Shown: positions 53,467-61,487 of the stretch, piece by piece
How the letters are laid out: the number at the start of each line of letters is the position of its first letter
How positions within the stretch are numbered: the stretch's first letter is position 1
Assembly (NCBI RefSeq): GCF_000300275.1
Contig: NZ_AMRN01000013.1
Location: 1 to 64,000 of the forward strand
Direction of reading: 5' to 3'
DNA: 64,000 nt
DNA from: Thalassospira profundimaris WP0211
GTDB taxonomy: Bacteria; Pseudomonadota; Alphaproteobacteria; Rhodospirillales; Thalassospiraceae
Translations under genes and position numbers: made by a program
Notes under the pieces: generated by a model
What the model saw: the letters and a program-made list of their open reading frames with translations, nothing else
Databases searched by the model: none
Told to the model about the DNA's origin: nothing

Positions 53467-54606
53467 ATGGAATATCAACGTCGCAATTTCCTGAAGCTTA
53501 TGGGTGTTGGCGGGGCATTTACCCTGTTGCCTGTGGGCCTTGCCCGTGCTGCAACCGCGCCAAACCCCGAAGACCGCGCAGTTTATATCTCCGCCAGTGC
53601 CGGGGATGATGGCGATTATTATGTCAGCGCGTTCAATGCTTCGGGCAAAATCCTGTTTGAACAGCCCCTGCCTGGCCGTGGCCATGATATCGGCCTGCGC
53701 CCCAACCATGTTGATGTCGCAGCAGTCGAACGCCGCCCGGGGCTTTATGGCCTGATCCTGGATCGCCATACGGGGGATGTGCGCGCCAAACTGCATTGCC
53801 CGGAAGACCGCCGGTTTTATGGCCATGCGATCTATTCCAATGATGGTCGGTATCTTTACATCACCGAAAACGACTTTGATCATGCCCGCGGCGTTGTTTC
53901 CGTCTGGGATGCCGAGGATGGCTATCGCCGGGTGGCGGAGTTCGACAGCTTTGGCACCGGCCCGCATGAATTGCATCTGATGCCGGACGGCGAACATCTG
54001 GTGATTGCCAATGGCGGATTGCACACCCATCCCGATCAGGACGGGCGCACACCACTTAATATCAGCTCGATGCAACCCAACCTTTCGATCATTGATCGCC
54101 GGACTGGCAAGCTTGTTCATCAGGCGGCCCTTAAACATGACTGGCACAAACTTTCGATCCGCCATCTTGATGTCGCTGCCAATGGCACGATTGCCGCAGG
54201 CTTCCAGTATCAGGGCGATCTGACCGATCAGGTGCCACTCGTCGGCATCTGGCAACCGGGATCAGACATCCGCCCGATTGAGGCCCCGGATACGGTTCAG
54301 TACCGCATGCGGCAATATTGCGGGTCGGTGCGATTTGATGCATCGGGCCAGGTATTTGGCATTTCCTGTCCGCGCGGCGGGCTTGTGACCTTCTGGGATG
54401 CACAAACCAATGACTTCCTGACCCATATCGCCGCCCCGGATGGCTGCGGCCTTGCCGCCACCGATCAGGCGGGCGAATTTGTTGGCACCAGTGGCCTTGG
54501 CAATGGTTGGCGGATGGATGCGATTCGCCGTAAGCGGGTCGAACTGCCCGACGATTCTTTGAAATCGCAGCACTGGGACAATCATTTACGCCGGATCATT
54601 GCCTGA
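53467..54606 (+). CDS. DUF1513 beta-propeller-like periplasmic protein
   Basis: A 379-residue protein with Tat-like signal YQRRNFLKLMGVGG. The mature domain is a probable beta-propeller with repeats such as GHAIYSNDGRYLYITENDF and GPHELHLMPDGEHLVIANGG. DUF1513 proteins are found with imelysins and di-heme proteins in iron-regulated clusters; the exact role is unknown. It follows the second imelysin by 24 bp with AGGAGA and is ended by a terminator. Confidence 0.9.
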   Translation: MEYQRRNFLKLMGVGGAFTLLPVGLARAATAPNPEDRAVYISASAGDDGDYYVSAFNASGKILFEQPLPGRGHDIGLRPNHVDVAAVERRPGLYGLILDRHTGDVRAKLHCPEDRRFYGHAIYSNDGRYLYITENDFDHARGVVSVWDAEDGYRRVAEFDSFGTGPHELHLMPDGEHLVIANGGLHTHPDQDGRTPLNISSMQPNLSIIDRRTGKLVHQAALKHDWHKLSIRHLDVAANGTIAAGFQYQGDLTDQVPLVGIWQPGSDIRPIEAPDTVQYRMRQYCGSVRFDASGQVFGISCPRGGLVTFWDAQTNDFLTHIAAPDGCGLAATDQAGEFVGTSGLGNGWRMDAIRRKRVELPDDSLKSQHWDNHLRRIIA

Positions 54607-54630
54607 ACAAACCCGACAATAAAGCCATTC

Positions 54631-54657
54631 AAAACCCGCACAAACACTGCGGGTTTT
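54631..54657 (+). terminator. Rho-independent terminator of the iron cluster
   Basis: AAAACCCGCA (54631-54640) pairs perfectly with TGCGGGTTTT (54648-54657). Confidence 0.92.
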
Positions 54658-54766
54658 CCTATTTCCGGCATCTGAAAATCGCGGAAATCCGGGCATAAAC
54701 ACCGCGATTAACCAACTGTTTTTGTCGGGATATTTATATCAGAAATCCATCAACCAAAAGTTTTTC

Positions 54767-54816
54767 GCAAATGAGAACGATTTTCACTTGCGTCGGTGTT
54801 TTTTCTTACCTATAAC
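54767..54816 (+). promoter_or_regulatory. Fur box overlapping a sigma-70-type promoter
   Basis: GCAAATGAGAA-CGA-TTTTCACTTGC (54767-54791) is a 25-bp dyad with two mismatched pairs, matching Fur-box words TGA-AA/TT-TCA. It overlaps TTGCGT (54788-54793), which is 17 bp from TATAAC (54811-54816). A start near 54823 is expected. No protein gene begins downstream on this strand; an RNA with a terminator does. Confidence 0.8.
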
Positions 54817-54822
54817 GGGTCT

Positions 54823-54970
54823 CGACACAGCCCGCGAATGAAACCCATTCGCACTTGTCCCCAAGCGGCTTGTCTCTCAGACCTATGGGTCCTCTCTCCC
54901 CATAGGCCTCTCAAGGTGGAAAAGCGGTGGTTATCGATGCGGGAAACGATAACCGCCGCTTTCTCTTTTC
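54823..54970 (+). ncRNA. Candidate Fur-controlled small regulatory RNA
   Basis: About 148 nt between the Fur-box promoter and a strong terminator, with three stems. Stem 1: GCGAATG (54834-54840) with CATTCGC (54846-54852). Stem 2: CCTATGGG (54882-54889) with CCCATAGG (54899-54906), exposing a TCCTCTCTC loop that could pair with Shine-Dalgarno sequences. Stem 3: AAAGCGGTGGTTATCG (54921-54936) with CGATAACCGCCGCTTT (54947-54962), then TTTCTCTTTT as terminator. No ribosome-binding site or convincing frame. The layout is that of an iron-starvation sRNA (RyhB/PrrF analogue). Confidence 0.75.
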
Positions 54971-55002
54971 CGGCCAAATTCCGAAACAATCCCAAGATGC
55001 AA

Positions 55003-55034
55003 AAACAAAAACACCCGGACGATTGATCCGGGTG
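55003..55034 (-). terminator. Rho-independent terminator of the iclR operon
   Basis: On the minus strand CACCCGGA pairs with TCCGGGTG around a 7-nt loop, followed by TTTTTGTTTTTG. Confidence 0.9.
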
Positions 55035-55063
55035 ATGTGTTTATTGACCGGTGCCTTATTGGA

Positions 55064-55822
55064 TCAGACGGTTTTGGAAAGCTTGTCGCCCGCTGTCTGA
55101 AGCACGTTTTTATAGAGATCATAGTTTTTACGTGCGTCGTCCTTGGGGGCGACGATACACAGCGTGGCAGAACAGATACCGCTTTGATTATAGACCGGGG
55201 CGGCAAAGCAATGGGTGAAGGTATCCACAATGCTGTCGAAGGAGAAAAAGCGTTCGTCATGCGCACGACGGATTTCGGAGATATAGGCAGCAATATCCAT
55301 TTGACGCCCGTCGGGCAGGATAAAGTCCTCAGCCGGGATCAGATCGCGGATTTCCTGATCACTCAGGTGCCCCAGCAAAAGCCGACCAGACGCCGTCCAC
55401 GGAATGGCAGTCCGTTCCCCGACATCAGCAGAAATGCGAAACGGACGGCTGCCTTCGCGTTGCAGGGCGACGGTATATTTGTTGCCATCCAGCATACAAA
55501 ACTGGGAGGTTTCCTTGGTGCTTGCGGTGATTTCATCAAGCACCCCGGCCGCCTGCCGGGTCAGGTCGAAATAATCACGATAAGCAAGGCCGAGGAAATA
55601 AACCCGCCGCCCCAAAAAGACCGAGCCATTGGCATCGGTCACTTCAAGCATGCCATGATCGATCAGCGTGCCGATCAGATCGTAAACCGTCGAGGTCGGC
55701 GCGCCCAAAGCCTGGGCGATTTCGGCAGGACGCTGAGAGGTTCTGACATCGCGCAGATGGTCCAGAATATCGAACGCACGATCAATGCCGCGCGCGCGCT
55801 TTCGTATCTGCTGTTCCGTCAT
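55064..55822 (-). CDS. IclR-family transcriptional regulator
   Basis: A 252-residue IclR protein. The N-terminal winged helix holds IDRAFDILDHLRD and EIAQALGAPTSTVYDLIGTL; the C-terminal effector domain has AIPWTASGRLLLGHLSDQE and APVYNQSGICSATLCI. It is the last gene of the SBP-permease-permease-ATPase-RidA-IclR set. The palindrome TTCCGTTATAACGGAA between the operon and its divergent partner is its probable site. Confidence 0.92.
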   Translation of the reverse strand: MTEQQIRKRARGIDRAFDILDHLRDVRTSQRPAEIAQALGAPTSTVYDLIGTLIDHGMLEVTDANGSVFLGRRVYFLGLAYRDYFDLTRQAAGVLDEITASTKETSQFCMLDGNKYTVALQREGSRPFRISADVGERTAIPWTASGRLLLGHLSDQEIRDLIPAEDFILPDGRQMDIAAYISEIRRAHDERFFSFDSIVDTFTHCFAAPVYNQSGICSATLCIVAPKDDARKNYDLYKNVLQTAGDKLSKTV

Positions 55823-55863
55823 AAACCCCTCATTTAACGTCTTAGTGCAATAGTTGTAGACTG

Positions 55864-56250
55864 TTATGCCTTACGAAAGGCGATGCAGTCGACCTCTACT
55901 TTGCAGTCAACAACCATCGAGGACTGCACGCAGGCACGTGCCGGAGGATTTTCGCCGAAATATTCCTCGAACACGCCATTGAATGACCAGAAATCGCGCG
56001 CGTCATCAAGCCAGACACCAATGCGCATGATGTCAGCAGTGCTGTAACCGGCATCTTCGACAATCTTGATCATGTTTTCGATCGCAATGCGGGACTGTTC
56101 GACAATGCCGTTGCCGATAACTTCACCATCACGCATCGGGGTCTGGCCGGACACATAAAGCCAGCCATCGGCCTCGGTGGCCTTGGCAAATGGCAATGCC
56201 TTCTGACCGTTGCCTTTGCCTTCGCCCACACCGTGTCTTTTAATGCTCAT
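55864..56250 (-). CDS. RidA-family protein
   Basis: A 128-residue Rid protein: DGWLYVSGQTPMRDGEVIGNG, FWSFNGVFEEYFGENPPARACVQSSMV. The RACV arginine expected for enamine/imine deaminases is present, unlike the RidA-like gene at 7417. Start MSIKRHGVGEG follows AGGAGATATTTTTT. Within a PLP-enzyme operon it probably hydrolyses the enamine or imine released during amino-acid dehydration. Confidence 0.9.
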   Translation of the reverse strand: MSIKRHGVGEGKGNGQKALPFAKATEADGWLYVSGQTPMRDGEVIGNGIVEQSRIAIENMIKIVEDAGYSTADIMRIGVWLDDARDFWSFNGVFEEYFGENPPARACVQSSMVVDCKVEVDCIAFRKA

Positions 56251-56269
56251 AAAAAATATCTCCTGGTTC

Positions 56270-57034
56270 TTAAAATTCAGAATTTGCAAGGAAGCCCTGC
56301 AAACGTTCAGTTTTCGGCGCACCGAAAATTTGTTCGGGGGTGCCTTCTTCGTGGATGCGCCCCTGATGCATGAACACGACCTTGCTTGAAACATCGCGCG
56401 CAAACCGCATCTCGTGCGTCACCAGCAACATGGTCATGCCCTCATTCGCCAGATCACGGACAACTGCCAGCACCTCGGCCACCAGTTCGGGATCAAGTGC
56501 GGAAGTCACTTCGTCAAACAGCATGATCTGCGGGTTCATCGCGATGGCGCGCGCGATAGCTACCCGCTGTTGCTGGCCACCGGAAAGCTGACCGGGATAA
56601 TGATCGCGACGCTGCCCCATACCGACGCGCTCAAGCCATTTTTCGGCAATTGCCCGTGCTTCGTCCTTCGGCATTTTCTTGGTCTTGATCAGGCCAAGCA
56701 TCACGTTGCGTATGGCCGTCATGTGCGGGAAAAGATTGAACTGCTGAAAAGCCATGCCGGTCATGGCACGTTGACGGGCAATTTCACGTTCCGACAGTCG
56801 GCGACGCTGTCCGCCGTCCTGTTTATAGCCGATAGACTGACCTGCCAGTTCAATCGAGCCCTGCTCAAAATCTTCCAGAAGGTTCACACAGCGCAGAAGC
56901 GTGGTCTTGCCCGAACCGGACGATCCGATCAGCGAAACCACATCGCCCTGCTGCATGGTCAGGTCGATGCCCTTAAGCACTTCGACCTTGCCAAAGCTTT
57001 TGTGAAGGCCGGAAATAGTCAAAATTGGGGACAT
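56270..57034 (-). CDS. Polar amino acid ABC transporter ATPase
   Basis: A 254-residue ABC ATPase of the GlnQ/HisP group. Walker [16 protein letters not shown], signature [14 protein letters not shown], Walker [15 protein letters not shown] and the switch histidine in [13 protein letters not shown]. The insert [22 protein letters not shown] is characteristic. Start MSPILTISG chosen since the longer frame overlaps the permease. Follows the permease by 10 bp. Confidence 0.93.
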   Translation of the reverse strand: MSPILTISGLHKSFGKVEVLKGIDLTMQQGDVVSLIGSSGSGKTTLLRCVNLLEDFEQGSIELAGQSIGYKQDGGQRRRLSEREIARQRAMTGMAFQQFNLFPHMTAIRNVMLGLIKTKKMPKDEARAIAEKWLERVGMGQRRDHYPGQLSGGQQQRVAIARAIAMNPQIMLFDEVTSALDPELVAEVLAVVRDLANEGMTMLLVTHEMRFARDVSSKVVFMHQGRIHEEGTPEQIFGAPKTERLQGFLANSEF

Positions 57035-57044
57035 GATTGCCTCT

Positions 57045-57704
57045 TTATGGGATCGAAATGCGGCGTTCGACGGCACGACCAGCCTGTTCGATCACGAAGT
57101 TCAAAAGGAAATAGACAAAGCCCGCAAAGAGATAGAACTCAAGGCTGAGATAGGTGCGCGAGATGACCTGCTGGGTGGCAAGCAGAAGCTCCACCACGCC
57201 AATGATCGAAAGCAGCGTCGATGCCTTGACGATCTCGGTCGCGGTATTGACCCAGGTTGGCAGGATCTGGCGCAAAGCCTGGGGCAGCAGCACATAAACA
57301 AAGGTTTGCCCGAATGTCAGACCGACCGATTTGGCAGCTTCGGTCTGGCCTTGCGGAATTGCGGACAAAGCCCCGCGGACGATTTCGCCAACATGGGATG
57401 AACAAAACAGCGTCAGTGCCAAAACACCGGCCTGAAACGCCGTCAAGTCAAGACCGACAACCGAAAGGATGTAGAAGCAGGCCAAAATCAGAACAAAGAC
57501 CGGCGTTCCGCGCAGAAAGTCGATATACAACCGGACAATGAAGCGAAGCCACTTCGCGCCATATGTCATCGCCAAACCAACGAACACACCAAGGACTGAT
57601 CCCAGAATAACCGAGGCAACCGAAATCAGGATTGTGTCACCCAGTCCCGAAAGCAGGCTTAGCCGCGCGTTCCACAATTCTGTCAGAAAAAGAGAGAAAT
57701 TCAT
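57045..57704 (-). CDS. Polar amino acid ABC transporter permease (second)
   Basis: A 219-residue permease of the HisM/GlnP type with about five transmembrane segments. The EAA loop region reads [32 protein letters not shown]. It pairs with the permease encoded 11 bp upstream to make the membrane channel. Confidence 0.93.
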   Translation of the reverse strand: MNFSLFLTELWNARLSLLSGLGDTILISVASVILGSVLGVFVGLAMTYGAKWLRFIVRLYIDFLRGTPVFVLILACFYILSVVGLDLTAFQAGVLALTLFCSSHVGEIVRGALSAIPQGQTEAAKSVGLTFGQTFVYVLLPQALRQILPTWVNTATEIVKASTLLSIIGVVELLLATQQVISRTYLSLEFYLFAGFVYFLLNFVIEQAGRAVERRISIP

Positions 57705-57715
57705 CTGATACCCCT

Positions 57716-58378
57716 TTAGCGTGGAACTGCAAGGCGCAGTTCAAGACGGCGCAGCAGAGCCGCAATCACATAACAGGCAACCACATAGATCATTGACGCT
57801 ACCATCCATGTTTCAATCACACGGAAGCTCTCGACATTGATCTTGCGCGCATAAAAGGTCAGTTCCGGCACCGCGATGGCGGCGGCAAGGGAGGTGTCCT
57901 TGAACAGCGAAATGAAGTTGTTTGAAAGTGACGGCAGAACATTTCGAAACATCACCGGAATGATGATGTTGGTCTTGATCTTGAATTCCGTCAGACCAAT
58001 CGCAAGGCCGGCTTCGCGCAGTCCCTTGGGCAACGCAACCAGACCGGACCGGAATACTTCGGCCAGATAGGCCCCGGCATAGATCGAAAGCGTAAAGACA
58101 AAGGACGATATTTTGTCCAACGCGATACCCATTTGCGGAAGCGCGAAATAGCAAAACAGAATAAGAACAAGGATCGGGGTATTGCGGATCGCGGAGACAT
58201 AAGCCACCGCGATCCAGCGCAAGGTTCTGTGGCGCGAAAGCATCCCGAACGCCGCCAGAAGGCCGATCCCGCATCCAATCGCAATCGAGACAATGGCCAG
58301 AAACAGCCCCAGCCCAAGCCCCTCTGCGAGGAGATCCCAGTTACGCCAGATGACGTCAAAGTTGAAATCGTAATTCAA
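57716..58378 (-). CDS. Polar amino acid ABC transporter permease (first)
   Basis: A 220-residue permease of the same family. The EAA loop reads EAGLAIGLTEFKIKTNIIIPVMFRNVLPSLSN. SAIRNTPILVLILFCYFALPQ is the typical N-terminal block. It follows the binding-protein gene by 27 bp. Confidence 0.93.
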   Translation of the reverse strand: MNYDFNFDVIWRNWDLLAEGLGLGLFLAIVSIAIGCGIGLLAAFGMLSRHRTLRWIAVAYVSAIRNTPILVLILFCYFALPQMGIALDKISSFVFTLSIYAGAYLAEVFRSGLVALPKGLREAGLAIGLTEFKIKTNIIIPVMFRNVLPSLSNNFISLFKDTSLAAAIAVPELTFYARKINVESFRVIETWMVASMIYVVACYVIAALLRRLELRLAVPR

Positions 58379-58405
58379 AGCGGAATTCCCGAATGCTTGC
58401 GTTGA

Positions 58406-59254
58406 TTACTTGTACTCGACAGGGAAGCCGATTTTCGGCGTTTCGAGCTCTTCACCAAACCAGGTTTTGAAGCTTTCAGCATAGAACGGGAATTCAACAC
58501 CGGTCATGCCCTCATGCAGGACGGTATTGACGAAGTTCAACCAACGCTGATCGCCCGGTTTTACACCACACGAATAGCTTTGCGGGTTCCAGGCATAGCC
58601 AGCATCCGTGTAACGATCCGGGTTCTGAACCATGAACCAACGAAGCGCAGACTGATCGGTTGCGGCGGCTTGGGCACGACCGGAATTAAGCGCCTGATAC
58701 ATCAGATCAACGCTGTCATACTGATCAACTTCGGCTTCCGGCAGGGCCGCGCGTACCATTTCTTCGGCATAGACGTTCTGCAGAACTGCGACGGTGACAT
58801 CATCACCACCTTCTTTCAGCGCGTCATAATCGGCGTAGTCACCATTTGCCATCAGCAATAGACCAACACCTTCGCGATAGTAGGGAATGGTGAATTCGAT
58901 CTGCTGGGCACGTTCGGCAGTGACCGTCATAAACTGGCAGGCCATATCGACCTTGTCGGTGACGAGGTTCGGAATACGTGCGTCGCCCGACTGCTGGACA
59001 TACTCGATCTTTTCCGGGTCGCCAAACAGGGCCTTGGCCACAAGGCGGCCCATATCAACGTCAAAACCTTTGAGCTTGTTGTCTGAATCAACAAAGTGCC
59101 ACGGCGGGTTGGTCGATCCGGTCCCAAGGACCAGATAGCCGCGATCAAGGACCTGCTGAAGTTTGCTTGTTTCCTGAGCAGATGCAGTACCGAGTGCCGA
59201 AGCCGCCGTGGCGGTCATGACAGTTGCGACCGCCAGAGTTTTAAGAAATGCCAT
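58406..59254 (-). CDS. Amino-acid-type ABC transporter substrate-binding protein
   Basis: A 282-residue family 3 periplasmic binding protein. Signal peptide MAFLKTLAVATVMTATAASA with cleavage near ASA-QE. Binding motifs include GTGSTNPPWHFVDSDNKLKGFDVDMG and ACQFMTVTAERAQQIEFTIPYY. The preceding GTGGAGAC marks the start. Because the linked enzymes lead to 2-keto-3-deoxygluconate, the ligand may be an amino sugar acid rather than a standard amino acid. Confidence 0.92.
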   Translation of the reverse strand: MAFLKTLAVATVMTATAASALGTASAQETSKLQQVLDRGYLVLGTGSTNPPWHFVDSDNKLKGFDVDMGRLVAKALFGDPEKIEYVQQSGDARIPNLVTDKVDMACQFMTVTAERAQQIEFTIPYYREGVGLLLMANGDYADYDALKEGGDDVTVAVLQNVYAEEMVRAALPEAEVDQYDSVDLMYQALNSGRAQAAATDQSALRWFMVQNPDRYTDAGYAWNPQSYSCGVKPGDQRWLNFVNTVLHEGMTGVEFPFYAESFKTWFGEELETPKIGFPVEYK

Positions 59255-59305
59255 TTTTGTCTCCACTTTCAAATGAGCCACACATTCTTGGATCGTTTTT
59301 TGTTT

Positions 59306-59340
59306 TTCCGTTATAACGGAACATATCCCGTTATTTCGGA
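59306..59340. promoter_or_regulatory. Twin palindromes, probable IclR operator in the divergent promoter
   Basis: TTCCGTTATAACGGAA (59306-59321) is a perfect 16-bp palindrome. A second, weaker copy TCCCGTTATTTCGGA (59326-59340) follows five bases later. They are centred between the ABC operon (start 59254) and the PLP-enzyme gene (start 59427) and could control both. Confidence 0.8.
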
Positions 59341-59426
59341 TTTACCCTAGCAGCGGCGTTCAAGATATGTCAATTTCGTTTTGCAAAAAGCTGAGAGCGC
59401 CAACCTCAAACCAATCAGGAACCAGC

Positions 59427-60473
59427 ATGCTCGACACCCCCTGCCTTGTGATTGACCTCCCCGTCGTTGACGAAAACATTGCGCGTTTCCAAAACCTTGC
59501 CGATGCGGCGGGTCTGAAGACACGCCCGCATATCAAGACGCACAAACTGCCGTTTTTTGCCAAACGACAGATTGAGGCCGGGGCAATCGGAATCACCTGC
59601 CAGAAGATTGGCGAGGCCGAGGTTATGGTTGAGGGTGGACTCCGCGACATATTGCTGACCTACAACGTCATCGGTGATGCCAAACTTGATCGTCTGGCAG
59701 CACTTGCGCGCAAATGCACCCTGTCGGTCACCTGTGACAACCTGATCGTCGCAAAGGGTTTATCGGCGCGCTTTGCGGATGAAGAAACCGAGTTGACCGT
59801 TCTTGTGGAATGCGACACTGGCGCAGGACGGTGTGGCGTGCAAAGCCCGACTGACGCCGCTGAACTCGCAGCAAAGATAAATGATCTGCCTGGACTGCGG
59901 TTTGGCGGGCTGATGACCTATCCGCCAATGGATCATGCAGACAACGTCGACAAATGGCTGAGTGATGCCAAACAACGTCTCGAGGACGCAGGACTTCCTT
60001 GCCCGGTTGTTTCGACCGGTGGCACACCAAATCTGGACGCCCTGCCTGCATTTAACCACGCAACTGAACACCGCGCCGGGACCTATATTTACAATGACCG
60101 TTCCCTGATTGCGCGCGGCGCATGTGGCGTTGAAAACTGTGCCGCGGTTGTTAAGACCACCGTGGTTTCCCGCCCAACCAAAACCCGCGCCATCATCGAT
60201 GCAGGATCAAAGGCGCTGAGTTCCGACCTGCTGGGCCTTGAGGGCTTTGGGATGGTCCGCGAGGCACCGGACGCGTCGATTGTCGGCCTGTCCGAAGAAC
60301 ACGGCATCATCGAGCTTGGCGACAGCAATTGGGACCCGGCAGTCGGTGACGTGATTTCGATTATCCCCAATCACATCTGCGTCGTGACCAACCTGTTTCC
60401 GACCGTCTGGATCAAGGATCAGAACGGCGAAATGACAGAAATGCCGGTCGCTGCACGCGGCATGCTGCGTTAA
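59427..60473 (+). CDS. PLP-dependent D-threonine aldolase / D-serine dehydratase-like (DSD1) family enzyme
   Basis: A 348-residue fold-type III PLP enzyme. The Schiff-base lysine lies in KTRPHIKTHK (K37 most likely). GRCGVQSP, VSTGGTPNLDALPAF and the C-terminal metal-site residues in VISIIPNHICVVTNLF fit the zinc- or manganese-dependent DSD1 group. Family members include D-threonine aldolase, D-serine dehydratase and D-glucosaminate dehydratase. The last fits this locus, because the next gene is a 2-keto-3-deoxygluconate kinase. Start MLDTPCLV follows AGGAACC. Confidence 0.87.
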   Translation: MLDTPCLVIDLPVVDENIARFQNLADAAGLKTRPHIKTHKLPFFAKRQIEAGAIGITCQKIGEAEVMVEGGLRDILLTYNVIGDAKLDRLAALARKCTLSVTCDNLIVAKGLSARFADEETELTVLVECDTGAGRCGVQSPTDAAELAAKINDLPGLRFGGLMTYPPMDHADNVDKWLSDAKQRLEDAGLPCPVVSTGGTPNLDALPAFNHATEHRAGTYIYNDRSLIARGACGVENCAAVVKTTVVSRPTKTRAIIDAGSKALSSDLLGLEGFGMVREAPDASIVGLSEEHGIIELGDSNWDPAVGDVISIIPNHICVVTNLFPTVWIKDQNGEMTEMPVAARGMLR

Positions 60474-60494
60474 TCCGCATCAGGGAGTTATGTG

Positions 60495-61406
60495 ATGTCT
60501 GTTGATGTCATTTGCATTGGCGAAGCCATGGGCGAGATTTCGTTCGACCCGGCAGGAAACGCCAGCGTCAAGGTTGGCGGTGATACGTTTAATACTGCGG
60601 TCTATCTTGGTCGCCTTGGGATCAAGTCCGCCTTTGCCTCTGCTGTCGGCGAAGACCCGTTTGGTGAGCAGATCCGGTCTGTTCTGAAAGACAACTACGT
60701 CAGTGATGCATTCCTGATCAGCACGGATCAGGCAAATACCGGACTTTACTCGATCACCAATCGTACGGATGGCGAACGATTTTTCCACTACTGGCGCAAT
60801 CAGTCGGCCGCACGCCAAACGATTTCACTGGCAAGCCCGGCCTACCTGCAGGCGCTTGAAGATGCGCCGTGGCTGTATCTTTCCGGGATCAGCTTGCACG
60901 TGCTGGAAGACGACACCACGCTTCTGTTTCAGACCCTTCAGGCCCACAAAGACCAGGGCGGCAAGATTGCCTTTGATGGCAATTTCCGGCCCAAGCTTTG
61001 GTCTGGCAAGGAAGATCAGGCGCGTGAGACATACGCCCGGATCACCGCCCTTGCCGATGTCATGATGCCGACATTCGATGATGAACAGCTTCTTTGGGGT
61101 GATAAAACGGCGCAAGGCACCGTAAGCCGGATTGCCAAGCTGAGCCCTGCCCTGATTGTCGTCAAACAGGGGGAGCAAGGTTGTTTGCTTTATGACGGTG
61201 GGGAAACTCATCATATTCCGATCCCGGAACCGGTCACCCCGATTGATACGACGGCCGCCGGTGACAGCTTTAACGCAGGCTTCATGGCAGGCTTGCTCAA
61301 GGGACAGGACGGCGTGACAGCAACACTTGCCGGACACAAGCTTGCCAGCAAGGTCATCACCCATCGCGGTGCAATCATTCCAGCCGAGATGATGGCAGAA
61401 CTTTAA
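60495..61406 (+). CDS. kdgK: PfkB-family sugar kinase, probable 2-keto-3-deoxygluconate kinase
   Basis: A 303-residue ribokinase-fold kinase. It has KVGGDTFNTAVYLGRLG near the N-terminus, FDGNFRPKLW for substrate contacts, and the ATP/catalytic signature DTTAAGDSFNAGF. The sequence pattern matches KDG kinases, which make KDPG for the Eda aldolase encoded at 34024. Start ATG 60495 follows GGGAG. Likely in an operon with the PLP enzyme, 21 bp apart. Confidence 0.87.
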   Translation: MSVDVICIGEAMGEISFDPAGNASVKVGGDTFNTAVYLGRLGIKSAFASAVGEDPFGEQIRSVLKDNYVSDAFLISTDQANTGLYSITNRTDGERFFHYWRNQSAARQTISLASPAYLQALEDAPWLYLSGISLHVLEDDTTLLFQTLQAHKDQGGKIAFDGNFRPKLWSGKEDQARETYARITALADVMMPTFDDEQLLWGDKTAQGTVSRIAKLSPALIVVKQGEQGCLLYDGGETHHIPIPEPVTPIDTTAAGDSFNAGFMAGLLKGQDGVTATLAGHKLASKVITHRGAIIPAEMMAEL

Positions 61407-61435
61407 GCACCGGAACAAACCACTATCACAGCACA

Positions 61436-61466
61436 AAGCCCGGCATCACGCCGGGCTTAATTTGTT
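61436..61466 (+). terminator. Rho-independent terminator of kdgK
   Basis: AAGCCCGGC (61436-61444) pairs perfectly with GCCGGGCTT (61450-61458), followed by AATTTGTT. Confidence 0.88.
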
Positions 61467-61487
61467 ATTGCGTGTATTCTTTGTGAT

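Noticed and set aside
54796-55026. 76-codon frame overlapping the candidate small RNA
   Set aside because: GTG start with no ribosome-binding site, begins upstream of the predicted transcription start and crosses the terminator stem. RNA structure explains the region better.
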